A DNA stretch of 64,000 bases from Gracilaria gracilis (taxonomy: Eukaryota; Rhodophyta; Florideophyceae; Gracilariales; Gracilariaceae): assembly GCA_030374805.1 (NCBI GenBank), contig JARGSG010000088.1:62001-126000 (forward strand), in the 5' to 3' direction. Positions within the stretch are counted from its first letter, which is position 1. Every line of letters begins with the position of its first letter. Positions 51,581 through 61,913 of this stretch are shown here, one piece after another. A program made the position numbers and the translations under genes. The notes beneath the pieces were generated by a model that ran no database searches, was not told the DNA's origin, and saw only the letters and a program-made list of their open reading frames with translations.

Positions 51581-53110
51581 ATGATTCCACTCCTTCTTTC
51601 AGATCGTCCACAGTCGCAACAAAAATGGCGTGTATCCGCTACGATTGCCCCGCGCAATTACTCTTGCTCACAATCACGACCAAATCACCCGCGTCGACGT
51701 TCACAACCAGCGTTCCAATTTCCTCATAAACAGCGACCCGCGGACCCAGTCGACAAGGAAAAGTTAGACAGCGAAAGCGAACCCGTGTCTGCTCGAGCCG
51801 CTGCTGTAGAGTACGTACGACATAGCACGCGTCAATTCTTTGTAAATCGAGGAACTCGACATTGTCGTGGTGGAACCCTTTATCGAGAGGGTGACACTCT
51901 AACCGTGCGCGAGAAGGCTATTTCAAAAACATGGCGTGGGAGATTTGTTGACCGCCTCAAGCGGCTTGCATTTCCAGAGGGATATCCTCAAAGTGTTGGA
52001 CCGGGCTTTGTTGAGTACACCAAGTGGAGACTGTCAGCATTTTTCTGGGGCGGTGCTATTGGCGTCTTTTCCACTCAAGGTCTGCTGCTGGCTGTTGGCG
52101 TGGGTAGACAGAGTGCCGCCCCACTTGCAGCTGCTTTGCAGTGGGTGATTCGAGACGGAATGGGACGCGCGGGACGTATGTTATTTTCCCAGGTTGGAAA
52201 TGGGTTCGATGCCGAGACGAAGCAATACAGGTTGATGGCTGCCCTAGTGTTGAATCTTTCGTGCGCGTTGGAAAGCGTCACACCAGCTATTCCACAGTTG
52301 TTCCTACCAATTGCATGTGTCGCAAACATGGCAAAGGGAGCAAGCACTGTTGCAGCAGCCAGCACTCGAAGCGCCATCTATCGAAGCTTCATGCGAACGG
52401 AAAACTTGGGTGATATCACGGCCAAACAAGAAACGGTAGGCGTTGTGGGCGATCTCATGGGAACTGCTGTTGGAATTTTACTCTCAAGGGCTACCGCAGG
52501 AAGTAGAAAACTTTCGACCGCCATCTTTCTGTCTGTTTCAGTGGCGCACATGTTTTCAGCCTATCGGGAAATCAAAGGTATTCAGTTGGCAAGCTTGAAT
52601 AGGCAGCGAGCCCACATGCTGATCAAATACTATCTGGAAGAAGGAAGGGTTCCTAATTTGATATTGGGTAATAGGAATGAGAGGATTGTGAACAGGCCTT
52701 GGCTCGATTCTTTGCATGCTCCAAACATAGATCTTGGGGCCCGGCTTCAGGAATGTGCTCCAGATGCAGAGGCTCTGCAATATCTAATACGACTTTACAA
52801 GAACGAGAGGTATCTATTCACGTACGAGAACGCACGAATGAAGATCGTACTTCGGAACGATGCCAAGAGCCGCGACTGTTTGAAGGCATTTCTTCAAGCG
52901 GATTACTTTTGGAATCGATACAAACAGGAGGGTGTTCGAGAGAGTCGGAATCGTGAGTTAGTGGAAGAAGCTTATAAGTTTGCAAACTCGAAGTTTGATT
53001 CATTTGCTCGTGAAGCGCGTTTGAATGGGTGGTTGACAGACTCCGTTCTACTTCGACCAATTGGTCGTCGTGCTTCATGGAACAACTCCTCAATGTCTTT
53101 GCGACGGTGA
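51581..53110 (+). CDS. RUS/DUF647 family protein (root UV-B sensitive type)
   Basis: 509 residues from ATG 51581. The first ~60 residues are rich in Gln/Ser/Arg/Pro, with few acidic residues, and could be a plastid presequence. The RUS domain follows: FVDRLKRLAFPEGYPQSVGP, FVEYTKWRLSAFFWGGAIGV, STQGLLLAVGVG, ALQWVIRDGMGRAGRMLFSQ and LPIACVANMAKGASTVAAA with TRSAIY, then GDITAKQETVGVVGDLMGT. These blocks are diagnostic of DUF647. Several hydrophobic stretches suggest membrane association. Plant relatives act in UV-B and vitamin B6-linked root signalling; the role here is unknown. Confidence 0.93.
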   Translation: MIPLLLSDRPQSQQKWRVSATIAPRNYSCSQSRPNHPRRRSQPAFQFPHKQRPADPVDKEKLDSESEPVSARAAAVEYVRHSTRQFFVNRGTRHCRGGTLYREGDTLTVREKAISKTWRGRFVDRLKRLAFPEGYPQSVGPGFVEYTKWRLSAFFWGGAIGVFSTQGLLLAVGVGRQSAAPLAAALQWVIRDGMGRAGRMLFSQVGNGFDAETKQYRLMAALVLNLSCALESVTPAIPQLFLPIACVANMAKGASTVAAASTRSAIYRSFMRTENLGDITAKQETVGVVGDLMGTAVGILLSRATAGSRKLSTAIFLSVSVAHMFSAYREIKGIQLASLNRQRAHMLIKYYLEEGRVPNLILGNRNERIVNRPWLDSLHAPNIDLGARLQECAPDAEALQYLIRLYKNERYLFTYENARMKIVLRNDAKSRDCLKAFLQADYFWNRYKQEGVRESRNRELVEEAYKFANSKFDSFAREARLNGWLTDSVLLRPIGRRASWNNSSMSLRR

Positions 53111-53806
53111 ACACACCGATGTTGAGCTAGTGTCACTGACTTGAATAGTATTTGGATACCACTCGCCAGTTGACTGAGCTTCTGTACCTATCCCGTGCAA
53201 AGTGAGCGTTTGCAGAAACACTATATTTCGGCAGTTTCCTCAAGCATCAAGTTATTTTGTATTAGAGGTGAACCATAGCTCATTCTTCCAGAGCCGGGAG
53301 CGTAGGAAAGTTACGCTAAAATGCCACGGTAAAGTAGCACTAACTTGTAAAGGTTCATTCTGGCACGATGGTAGGAGGGCTAACGAGGGTTAACCTCGTC
53401 AGCTGTTTGGCAGAACTGCTCAAAGCAGTCCTTTTCTGACCCTTTCAAAACTCTGACGCATCTGTCCTCTAGATATCTCTCAGGATGGGATGGTCACACT
53501 TGCAGAAACAACAGCAAATATATAATAAGACAACGCCCGATCGTCCTTATCGCATTGCTGATGTTGTCTACCAAACACGTGGGTAGAATTACTGACTGCA
53601 AAGAGAGAGCAGAATACATCCAATATGTTTGAAGTTACATGTTATGCAGATGCTTTATTCAAGTTTTGCTTTAAGCGCGGAGCTTGTGCACTGGCAATTG
53701 CAGCTTGACCGTGAAGGCCATTCAGGTCATTGTTAAATATGTACAGATTGCCTCGCCCGGCAACGTTTGTCATAGATACCTGCGACCCAAAGAGTGTGAA
53801 ATGAAA
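53111..53806. other. Intergenic between convergent genes
   Basis: 3' flanks of the RUS and PHD-finger genes; no supported feature. Confidence 0.5.
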
Positions 53807-56800
53807 CTAGCCATGATGGCCGTGGCCTCTTCGGCTTCCTCTTCCATGGTTATCCCCGCTCATGCGTCTGTTATGTCCTCCGTTCATTCCCATGAAACCT
53901 GAACTTTGTCTTGGCCCCCCCATTGACATCCATGAATCTTGCAACGGTTTTCGTGGTCTTCTCAATCCATCTGAGTCTGGAGGCCCACCCCCATGTCGCC
54001 TATTCATGTTCCTTTCATGATCATCGGAAATGCTTGGACGGTTGTTTCGATATGTATAACTCCTACTCCACAGCTGCGTTGGCGTCCCTGCATTCTTTCC
54101 CTTATCGTCATCACGTCCATGATGCCCAGAGTCTCGGACCGGACCAAAGCGCCTACGGTCCTCATGAAAACTAGGCTTGCTATTGTTCAAACCATGCGGT
54201 CCACTCCGCGGATAACCTCTTCCATGGCTATAGGAATGTGAGCGTTTTGACTGGGAAAATGACGGATTAGGACCACGTGATCTGTCGTAATCCATGGACT
54301 TGCTCCGGAAGCTTGGTCCTGAGCCCCGATGATATCCATTTCCTACGCCAACTCTCGGACTAAGACCTGTTGAGTTTCGCAGGCTATCCAAGTTCGGCTT
54401 GGAGCTAAGAGGTAATGCGGCCCCTAGTTTGGCAGTGCTGCCCTTAATACTGGACACGAGAGGGGGAGCTGAGTTTGGTTTCGCAGGAGATCTCACTGGC
54501 GCCTTCGCAGCAGGCTTCCAAAAGCCTTGAAGTCTTCGTTGAAAGACGTCACTGATGGTCGCACCACTCGAAGGAATATCCACTTTTGCAGAATCGCCAG
54601 TATCGTTATTCTTTGATTTCTGAACATGCGCACCGGCGTTGGAAGTATTCTGCGTCTGGGATGCTTTCCGGATTTCTGCGACAGGCATTGAACGAATAGA
54701 CCTCAGGGCATTTAAGGGAGGTGCTGGAGAACGCGATAGTGGAACAGCAGCTGTTGTGGCTGGAGCTGGAGCTGGAGCCGTATCATTCGCTTCACTCGTC
54801 TTCTTCTCTTCAGGTACCACTTCATCTTCAAGTTTTATGCTCATGACATTTGGTTCTGGCATCGCTGTTAACGGTTCCGATGGAGCCCGTTCCAGTTCTG
54901 TCTTGTTAGGCTCTGTTTTCTTGGGTTCTCCGTTTCGTTGAGATTGCGGAGTCGATGACTCCGGAGCAGCTGCTTTGAAACTTGCCTGTCTCTCCGGAGA
55001 CGAGCTAGAGATGTAGACGCGAGCACTTTGGGATTCTGTACCAAGAGTAGCTGGCCGTTTTTCGGCCGGAGGTTCATTCTTTTCAATAGTAACCAGCGGT
55101 GATGGAGATCGCGATTCTCGGAGTGAAGATTTCACAGTCGAACGTATTGCGCTCTTGAACGACGGAAGAGGAGATGAACGAAGTTTCGGTGATGCGATTG
55201 GAGACCGTTGAGGGGATGAAGGTGTTTCTGTCGCAAGACTTCCTGACAAGAAGTTAGTTGAAACATGTTTCGGGGTGGACGCCTTGGGGGAGGGCATCCG
55301 CAACGTCGGTGTGGGAGGTTTTGAACTCTTTCTCTCTGATGAAAGAGGGGACTTCGAGGACGGCGTTGGAGACAAAGGCCGTGATGTACATTCGCGCCCA
55401 TGGGATTGATCACCTTCTCGCTGTTTCTCTGGCGGCAAACCATTGGGCTTCGAATTGCGTTCGTCACTTTCCGGACTTCGCTCCACAGCCATAAGCATTG
55501 CCGGGCGCTTCTTCAAAGCATGAATAACGGGGTCAGCCTTCTCTCTCTGTGCTTTCAATGACTCTTTCTTTTCCTCACGCAGAACTAACCTCGTAGATTC
55601 GAGTATTTGACCATTGTCTGGAAGACTTCCTTTCTCACTGACAACAACCATGCTAACTGACACTGTGGGCGGAACTTTTGTTGGAGCAGCTTCATCTTTT
55701 TCGGCTTCCTCAATCGATCTACTCTCTTCTTCCTCAAACTCGGTGATCCGCCTTTCTGTTAACACGCGTTTTTTCACCGGGGACATCTCAGGTTCAATTC
55801 CTTGACGCTTGTTCAGCGAAATCTTACGCTGCTTCATCAACAACCATTCTTTGCGGTTAGGCTTCATAGCACCATCCCTTTCCACGTCCTCGTCGAATGT
55901 TTCTTTGTCAACGGTGCGCTCCTGTTCCCGTTCCCGTAACTTCTTGCTTCCCAACACAGATGGCCCAACCACATACGGGCCAACGACTACACGAAGTGGT
56001 TTCTCAGGTTCAGTTAAGTCTTTCTCCACTGATGGTCTCTTGTCTATGTCCTTCAGAGAAGACCCTGTTCGTCGTCGCTTGTTTTCGTTGGAGCGTACCT
56101 TCTCTGAGAATACGTGTTTCCTTCTCCTATTGCCAAAGCAATGGCTGTCAGGGGAGACACTATCTTTTCTATTAGGGATCGGCTTCTCAATACGGTCTCT
56201 AGATCTTGAATCCCTTTCTCGCCGGCCGAAGTCTCTTGTCGGTTCTTTCCCACTTCGAGAGGCGTTTGATGTCTTGTGATTCACACCAGCTTGTTCAGCA
56301 TCGGGTGGCGACTGCACCGATTGAGGTTTTTGGAAATACTTCGGTTCAGAGGGGGAAGATGTGGAAGGTTCTGGCACATGACGCTTCTGTTTAGATTCGG
56401 TGGAGCGCTGCTGTTGTCGTATGTCAGAAACCACTGGCCTTGCACTCACGTCCTCATTCTCGGCACCAGGTAGAGATACGTTCGACTTGGAAGTGCTCCC
56501 ACGGACATGACTTCCCGCTCTGGAGGTCTTCAATCTGCCTGGTGGAGATGTTCTCGGAGAACTTCCATGTTCACTTGTCCGTGGCCTCTTTCGCTCTCGC
56601 TCTCTCTCTTCCATTCTAGCAAAAAGTTTCATTGTTTGCTGCAGCTTGCGTTCTTCCCTTGACATCCCGCGAGAATCAGTATTCAGGTCAATCTCAACAC
56701 TATTTTCAACATGCCCCGCATCGTGATGTGTGGTTCCGCCTTCCGCCCCGTCATTGATACTAGAACGCGCTCTCTTCTGCCCCTGTGCCCGCCCGCTTCC

Positions 56801-58966
56801 AACAATTCTATGGTTGGGTTCAGTACAATCCACTTCGTTTCCTGCAGAGTTTCGCTTCCGATGAATACCATCCTCGTGCGGCTTATCTGACCGCGCTCTC
56901 TTCAAGGCCAAATCAAATCTCTCCACAGCTTCCGATCTAGGCAAGTCTAAGAGAACGATTAAACCTTCAAGAACTGCTTCTCGGTTCTTAGGGAACTGAG
57001 ACTTAAACAGGAAAACATAGCGGTTAAATATGTCCGTACGCGATCGAACAGGAGACTTTCTGTTCTTCAAATCAGCTATGAAAAGCTTTCGCAGCTCAGT
57101 AGGGCGTATGTTAGCCAGGAGAGACTCCGCCTCTACCGCACGAGAGTCTCTCAGCTCCCGTTCGCGCCCATAACGCTCTTTGTACTTTGGATGTGCAATA
57201 CAGTTTGGACGTATTTCGTCCGGGCGACAAATGTGGCAAAAGTACTGCTCCGGTAGATCGGCATTACGCCGAAAGCCCATACACTTTCCATGCTGCCATG
57301 TATCGCATTGATCACAAGCAATCATAATACCCGAGTTTTCCTTAGATCCACATGGGCATCTCGTCTCCTCGGCTCCAGAATTCCCTTCTTCATCTTCGTC
57401 TCCTACGGAAGGAATGCCGCCATCGCTCGCTTCGTGCTCGCTATCATTCGCATCCTCGTCGTTTTCTTCACTGTCTAGATCATTGATTAAAATCGGCCTT
57501 CTCCTCGATCGTCGTCCCCTTGCCTTTGTTGACCGTCGACTTCCCCTTCCCGACGACCGATGTACATCACGGGAAGATCGAGATCTGGGAGTGTGATACT
57601 TGGATTCGTCCTCTGCCCCATTCCGCTGATCTTGATCGCCGTTTCTTTCGCTAGATTTGTCCGAGTATGAATCAACCACGTTTGCTTGCTTCAGTTTCAA
57701 TGATTGATCTTCATTGACTTTCTTGCCCATAGGCATTTTGTTAGAATCTAGGTTCACGACAGCAGACGAAACAGCATTTACGTCTGCGACAGAAGTCGCA
57801 GAATGAGACGGGCGTATAGTCTGAAGCTGTGTGTTGCCCACGTTCTCGTTCCCGATTGGAGAGGCAGACTGGTGCGAGGCGACTGTACTATGTTCTCGTT
57901 GGCGTGGACTGGATGACTGGGATGTTACGACTGTGACGGAACCCTTCGAAACGGGTTCCAGATTTGGACTGAGATGTGTAACGTCTCTCGACTCGCTTTT
58001 CTGTGGAAGATCGTTTGACGGATTGACAATAGGCCGCAATGCATTCTCAGCAAGTGGCGGTTTTTGCTCTTCCTTTCCAAGCGTTCTACTTTCCGAATTG
58101 TGCAGCAAACGGAGTGGAGTGACCATTTCCGGCGGAGACGGGCGAGCACATGTGGATTGTGAGACATTGTGTGGTAAGACAGTAGATGCGTCCGATGGCT
58201 CCGTTTGTATGGCAGGCTTTTCCGGGGTAATTGCGGTTGTAATTTCGTTGGTAGCTTCCACCAGCATGGAAAGGGATGACTTGCTGGACTTCTCCGGCGC
58301 GGTGGTAAGGGGGTCATACGCACGGGAAATGTGAGAAGGACCTACTTCGTTATTTGTACCGGGAATTGTGTCGGTGGGGTTGATAAGGTCTGCAAGTCCC
58401 CCTCTCGCACGGGCGGGAGGTACGGGCTGGGAAGCGTTAGATTGCACGGAGGTGGAATTGACATCGTTACTAGGAGGCGGCAAAATGGGGCTATGGTCGC
58501 CAAGAGGGCGCAGCTTTTCGAGCGGGGAAGTGAGGGATCTCAAAGGTGGGACTTCAGGCTGCAGCAGTGACGGTGGCGGAACACCGAGAGGCTGGCGCTG
58601 GTACGCAAGCGGCTGCGGGTAGTAGTAGAGCTGCGAAGGAGGGTAGGCGTAGCCGACGTGCCACGGGTATGCATACTGGTGGTGGGAATGCCATGGAGAC
58701 GGGCGCAGACCGTCGGGAGGAGGCGGTTCGAGCAGCGGGGGAGGCAGTGGAGGGCGGAACGGCTCGACGCGCCACTCGGAGAGGCCGGGAAGGCGTTCGA
58801 CCGGCGGCAAGAACGGCGGCGGTTGTGACGGCGCGGACGACGGCGGTGGGACGGCGGCCTCGGCGGCCTCGGTCGAGGCCGGCGGCAAACGCACGGAGCG
58901 GCCGGAAGCAAGTCCGAGCAACGCCTCGGCGCCGGCGCCTGCGTCGGCGGAGGAAGGCTCTGTCAT
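53807..58966 (-). CDS. Large PHD-finger chromatin protein, 1719 residues
   Basis: One uninterrupted 5.2-kb frame from ATG 58966 (MTEPSSADAG). The N-terminal ~150 residues are Pro/Tyr-rich. An Arg/Ser-rich then acidic stretch leads to one PHD finger at ~535-580 with the full Cys4-His-Cys3 set: RCPCGSKENSGIMIACDQC, DTWQHGKCMGF, YFCHICRP. This type (with MIACDxC..WQHxxC) usually reads methylated histone H3K4, as in SET3/MLL5-like proteins. A conserved-looking helical block follows (LLANIRPTELRKLFIADL ... VLEGLIVLLDLPRSEAV). The remaining ~1000 residues are disordered, Ser/Pro/Lys/Glu-rich, with an Arg/Gly-rich C-terminus (GRGSRRGHGHHG). No SET domain is seen. Confidence 0.88.
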   Translation of the reverse strand: MTEPSSADAGAGAEALLGLASGRSVRLPPASTEAAEAAVPPPSSAPSQPPPFLPPVERLPGLSEWRVEPFRPPLPPPLLEPPPPDGLRPSPWHSHHQYAYPWHVGYAYPPSQLYYYPQPLAYQRQPLGVPPPSLLQPEVPPLRSLTSPLEKLRPLGDHSPILPPPSNDVNSTSVQSNASQPVPPARARGGLADLINPTDTIPGTNNEVGPSHISRAYDPLTTAPEKSSKSSLSMLVEATNEITTAITPEKPAIQTEPSDASTVLPHNVSQSTCARPSPPEMVTPLRLLHNSESRTLGKEEQKPPLAENALRPIVNPSNDLPQKSESRDVTHLSPNLEPVSKGSVTVVTSQSSSPRQREHSTVASHQSASPIGNENVGNTQLQTIRPSHSATSVADVNAVSSAVVNLDSNKMPMGKKVNEDQSLKLKQANVVDSYSDKSSERNGDQDQRNGAEDESKYHTPRSRSSRDVHRSSGRGSRRSTKARGRRSRRRPILINDLDSEENDEDANDSEHEASDGGIPSVGDEDEEGNSGAEETRCPCGSKENSGIMIACDQCDTWQHGKCMGFRRNADLPEQYFCHICRPDEIRPNCIAHPKYKERYGRERELRDSRAVEAESLLANIRPTELRKLFIADLKNRKSPVRSRTDIFNRYVFLFKSQFPKNREAVLEGLIVLLDLPRSEAVERFDLALKRARSDKPHEDGIHRKRNSAGNEVDCTEPNHRIVGSGRAQGQKRARSSINDGAEGGTTHHDAGHVENSVEIDLNTDSRGMSREERKLQQTMKLFARMEERERERKRPRTSEHGSSPRTSPPGRLKTSRAGSHVRGSTSKSNVSLPGAENEDVSARPVVSDIRQQQRSTESKQKRHVPEPSTSSPSEPKYFQKPQSVQSPPDAEQAGVNHKTSNASRSGKEPTRDFGRRERDSRSRDRIEKPIPNRKDSVSPDSHCFGNRRRKHVFSEKVRSNENKRRRTGSSLKDIDKRPSVEKDLTEPEKPLRVVVGPYVVGPSVLGSKKLREREQERTVDKETFDEDVERDGAMKPNRKEWLLMKQRKISLNKRQGIEPEMSPVKKRVLTERRITEFEEEESRSIEEAEKDEAAPTKVPPTVSVSMVVVSEKGSLPDNGQILESTRLVLREEKKESLKAQREKADPVIHALKKRPAMLMAVERSPESDERNSKPNGLPPEKQREGDQSHGRECTSRPLSPTPSSKSPLSSERKSSKPPTPTLRMPSPKASTPKHVSTNFLSGSLATETPSSPQRSPIASPKLRSSPLPSFKSAIRSTVKSSLRESRSPSPLVTIEKNEPPAEKRPATLGTESQSARVYISSSSPERQASFKAAAPESSTPQSQRNGEPKKTEPNKTELERAPSEPLTAMPEPNVMSIKLEDEVVPEEKKTSEANDTAPAPAPATTAAVPLSRSPAPPLNALRSIRSMPVAEIRKASQTQNTSNAGAHVQKSKNNDTGDSAKVDIPSSGATISDVFQRRLQGFWKPAAKAPVRSPAKPNSAPPLVSSIKGSTAKLGAALPLSSKPNLDSLRNSTGLSPRVGVGNGYHRGSGPSFRSKSMDYDRSRGPNPSFSQSKRSHSYSHGRGYPRSGPHGLNNSKPSFHEDRRRFGPVRDSGHHGRDDDKGKNAGTPTQLWSRSYTYRNNRPSISDDHERNMNRRHGGGPPDSDGLRRPRKPLQDSWMSMGGPRQSSGFMGMNGGHNRRMSGDNHGRGSRRGHGHHG

Positions 58967-60008
58967 GGTGCGCGACGGGGAAGGGGGAGGTGGTGGCAGA
59001 GTGGCGCGGGCGGCAGGCGTCGCGCAGCCGTTGCGCTTGGTCTTGAGCAAGCGCGCCCGCCCCGATCGGGGCGCGCCAATTCACGCGCCCTTTTTTTTTG
59101 AGCGACGGCGGTTGCTGTCATGCGTGTGCACAGCGAGCGGGCGGCGCCACTCGCAGCGCGTGTGCGCGGCGCCACGTCCACGCGCGAATGGCGCGAGAGC
59201 CGTCCGTCCGCGGCGCTGCCGCGCTGACGAGGACGCGACTCCTCCGCCTTGGAATGGCGGCGTGCCTGAGCGCACGCGCTTCGTGAGCTTGACAACGACG
59301 CTGCTGCGCGCAGCATGGAGGGGCGCGCGCTGCGCGTGGCGCGCCACATCGACGCCACGCTGGAGGCGGCACGCCGCGTCGGCGCTGCACGTGACGGAGC
59401 CGGCGGCGGCGGCGGCTGCAGGCGGCGGCGGCGGCGACGGCGCCAGCTGCGGTGACGGCGGGGAAGGCGGAGCGACGCGGCGTGCTGGTCTGAGGGCGCG
59501 GCGCGGCGGCGGCGTGGGCGACTAGCGGCGCGCTGCACGCCGCGGTGCGGTGAGAGAGGCGTCGGTGCCACAGTTGGTCGGTTGCTTGCCGACGGCGGAG
59601 ACGGACGAGCGTCGGTCTTCAACCGCGCGCCTATCGGCGCGACAGCCGCAGGTGTGCACTGAAAAAAACCATGCACGTGGCCACGTCGATGGTGCACGAG
59701 CCACCCCGTGGCCCACACGTTGCAGCTGTTGTGCCTCCTCCGCCCCGCCAGCCCCGACTGCCAAGCGCCACGGACCGCAACGCGTCTTCTCTCGCGGTGG
59801 CCCGGACGGGGCGCCTCACCAGATCCGGTTCTTGATCCAAATGGATCTGCTCTGAGCCCATTCTCGCCGTCGATGTTCGCGCTGATCGGGGGCCATCGAC
59901 GGCGCCGCCTGCTCCGCGCGCAATCGTCCTCGCTAGCGTAGAGCACACCACCTTTGTCATTCGCAGCTGCATCGCACCCGCGTCTCCGCGTCTTGATCCC
60001 AGTTCACC
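58967..60008. other. Divergent promoter region of the PHD and RPS8 genes
   Basis: A strongly G+C-rich segment (58.97-59.65 kb) lies next to the PHD gene, with GGC-type runs, and a less biased part next to RPS8. Long overlapping frames here are by-products of composition. No gene is supported. Confidence 0.5.
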
Positions 60009-60733
60009 ATGGGTACGTTCCGGATCGTCCCCCCTCTTACTCTCCATTAGCCCCCCTCAGCTCGCTCTCTTTCCCGCACCGTTGCTAACCTTGTTTGTCA
60101 ATCGTTCAATTGCTCCCTGTAGGTATTTCGCGCGATTCCCGCCATAAGCGTCGCCTCACGGGTGGAAAGCACCCCTACTTCCGCAAAAAGAGAAAGTATG
60201 AACTCGGCCGCCAGCCGGCGCTTACTAAGCTCGGAACCAAGCTCGTCCGTCCAGTTCGCGTTCGCGGCGGAAACCTCAAGATGCGCGGCCTGCGTCTGGA
60301 GACTGGAAACTTTGCATGGGGGTCAGAAGGTATCGCGCATAAATCCCGTATCCTCAACGTTGTGTACAACGCCTCCAACAACGAGCTTGTACGTACCAAC
60401 ACCCTAGTCAAGGGTTGCATTGTGCAGATTGATGCCACACCTTTCCGTCGTTACTATCGCAACTACTATGGTATTGATATCGGGAAGAAGAAGGCTGGCG
60501 AGAATGAGGGTGAGGCGATCTCAGCAAAGAAGGCCGAAAAGCAGACCAAGAGGGCCGCTGATCGCCTGGATTTGGACGAAGGCGTCAAGGAGCTTTTCCA
60601 AAGCGGTCGCTTGCTTGCTGCTCTTTCATCGCGCCCTGGTCAGTGTGGAAGAGCAGACGGCTACGTGTTAGAAGGGAAAGAGTTGGAGTTTTACTCTCGC
60701 TCTATGCAAAAGAAGAAGAAGGCTGGCAAGTAA
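60009..60733 (+). CDS. RPS8: 40S ribosomal protein S8 (eS8), intron inside codon 2
   Basis: Exon 1 is only ATGG (60009-60012). A 110-bp intron (60013-60122; donor GTACGT, acceptor CTGTAG) separates it from exon 2 (60123-60733), giving [17 protein letters not shown] and 204 residues in all. Conserved blocks are [56 protein letters not shown] and the C-terminal [20 protein letters not shown]. It is part of the small ribosomal subunit. Early introns are common in ribosomal protein genes of intron-poor genomes and often boost expression. An AATAAA at 60846-60851 follows the stop by ~115 bp. Confidence 0.96.
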
Positions 60734-61913
60734 AAGCCATATCGCTGTGGCCGTCGTTGTGTACTCGGTTTCTTAATGATATATCGTTTGCTTTAGCTCA
60801 AAGCATGTCCAGGTCACTCTTATCCTGGCTTATTGTGAGTTGAGAAATAAATGGTTTACGACTTCGACTGCGCACCTACTTCCCATGAACCTCGCCAGAG
60901 AGTAACCTTGTACTCTAGCTCAGTTCCGTCATGAAGGGTATAAGGTTAACCTACTGTAACCGCGCCATTATTCTTGCGCAACAGTAGAATGCGAAGTGTC
61001 GTGAGTCGCTGTTCATTACATTATCGACATAGCGGGGGAGTTCGATCTGGACTGATTGAAATCAGACGCTTCTGGTTGCTTATCGTTGGATTTTTCAAAT
61101 ACCAATGTCGACAATGGCCGGGACCTTCAACATCTGGAGAGCTTCACTGATCGTTCCTTTCTCGTAGTACATTAACGATGGAGCGATCGACCTTGTAGCA
61201 TGGCACATGGAACCTTGTAGCGCATCAAGCTAGCGAGCTTTAAACAGATTTCCAATTATATACACACTATCATTGCTCCGGTATGGGTATACTATTGCTA
61301 GTCTATTATACACCCCAAGGACGTCATTTTTCGTCGTGCGTGGGTAGCTTTACCGTTGGTATTATATACGAAGCTTGCGTCTGCTTGTGTGTATAGCTCT
61401 TTTTACCGCGGGGAATTCCTGCCTTCGTATGTATTTCGTCTGCGTAAATTCTCTTCACGAACTATCGGGAAGCTTTCCTGTGATGGGGCAAGGACGTACG
61501 AAGAAGTTGGCCTACAAAAACCCGAAATTAAGAAAGGCGCAATTTAATGGGTTTCGACTCGAAACTTTCGAGTTGCAAGTTCCAAGTTTGAACCCGTTGG
61601 CCACGTTCTCGATGACGTTCCAGCCACTCTCCACGCGCCTTTGCAGCACGGCAGTGCAGGGGATGGCTCCGCGCCGCCACCGTCCGTGCTTTTCCCCTTC
61701 AACCTCGAACTCGATACCGATTCCATTTCACGCGGCGTGCGACCTGCACTTCTAAGGTTGACCGTTTTGCCCCCAGCCGCCCTTGATTGATTCGAACCGT
61801 GACTGCGGCGCCCAGTAGTACAGCAGCCAGATCCGCTGAAAGACCGATTGGCGTTACTTTGCCTGTGAGACCGAGTATTGCGCCATCGATCTGATCAGCA
61901 TTTGGCTTCCATC
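60734..61913. other. Intergenic between RPS8 and PSMD1
   Basis: Apart from the likely RPS8 polyadenylation signal, I see nothing definite. The ~300 bp before the PSMD1 ATG is G+C-richer and is probably its promoter. Confidence 0.5.
60846..60851 (+). terminator. AATAAA polyadenylation signal of RPS8
   Basis: A canonical hexamer 113 bp downstream of the RPS8 stop codon, on the coding strand. Confidence 0.45.

Noticed and set aside
61780..61860. GGTTCGAATC on the minus strand, like a tRNA T-loop
   Set aside because: The flanking bases do not form a T-stem, anticodon arm or acceptor stem.
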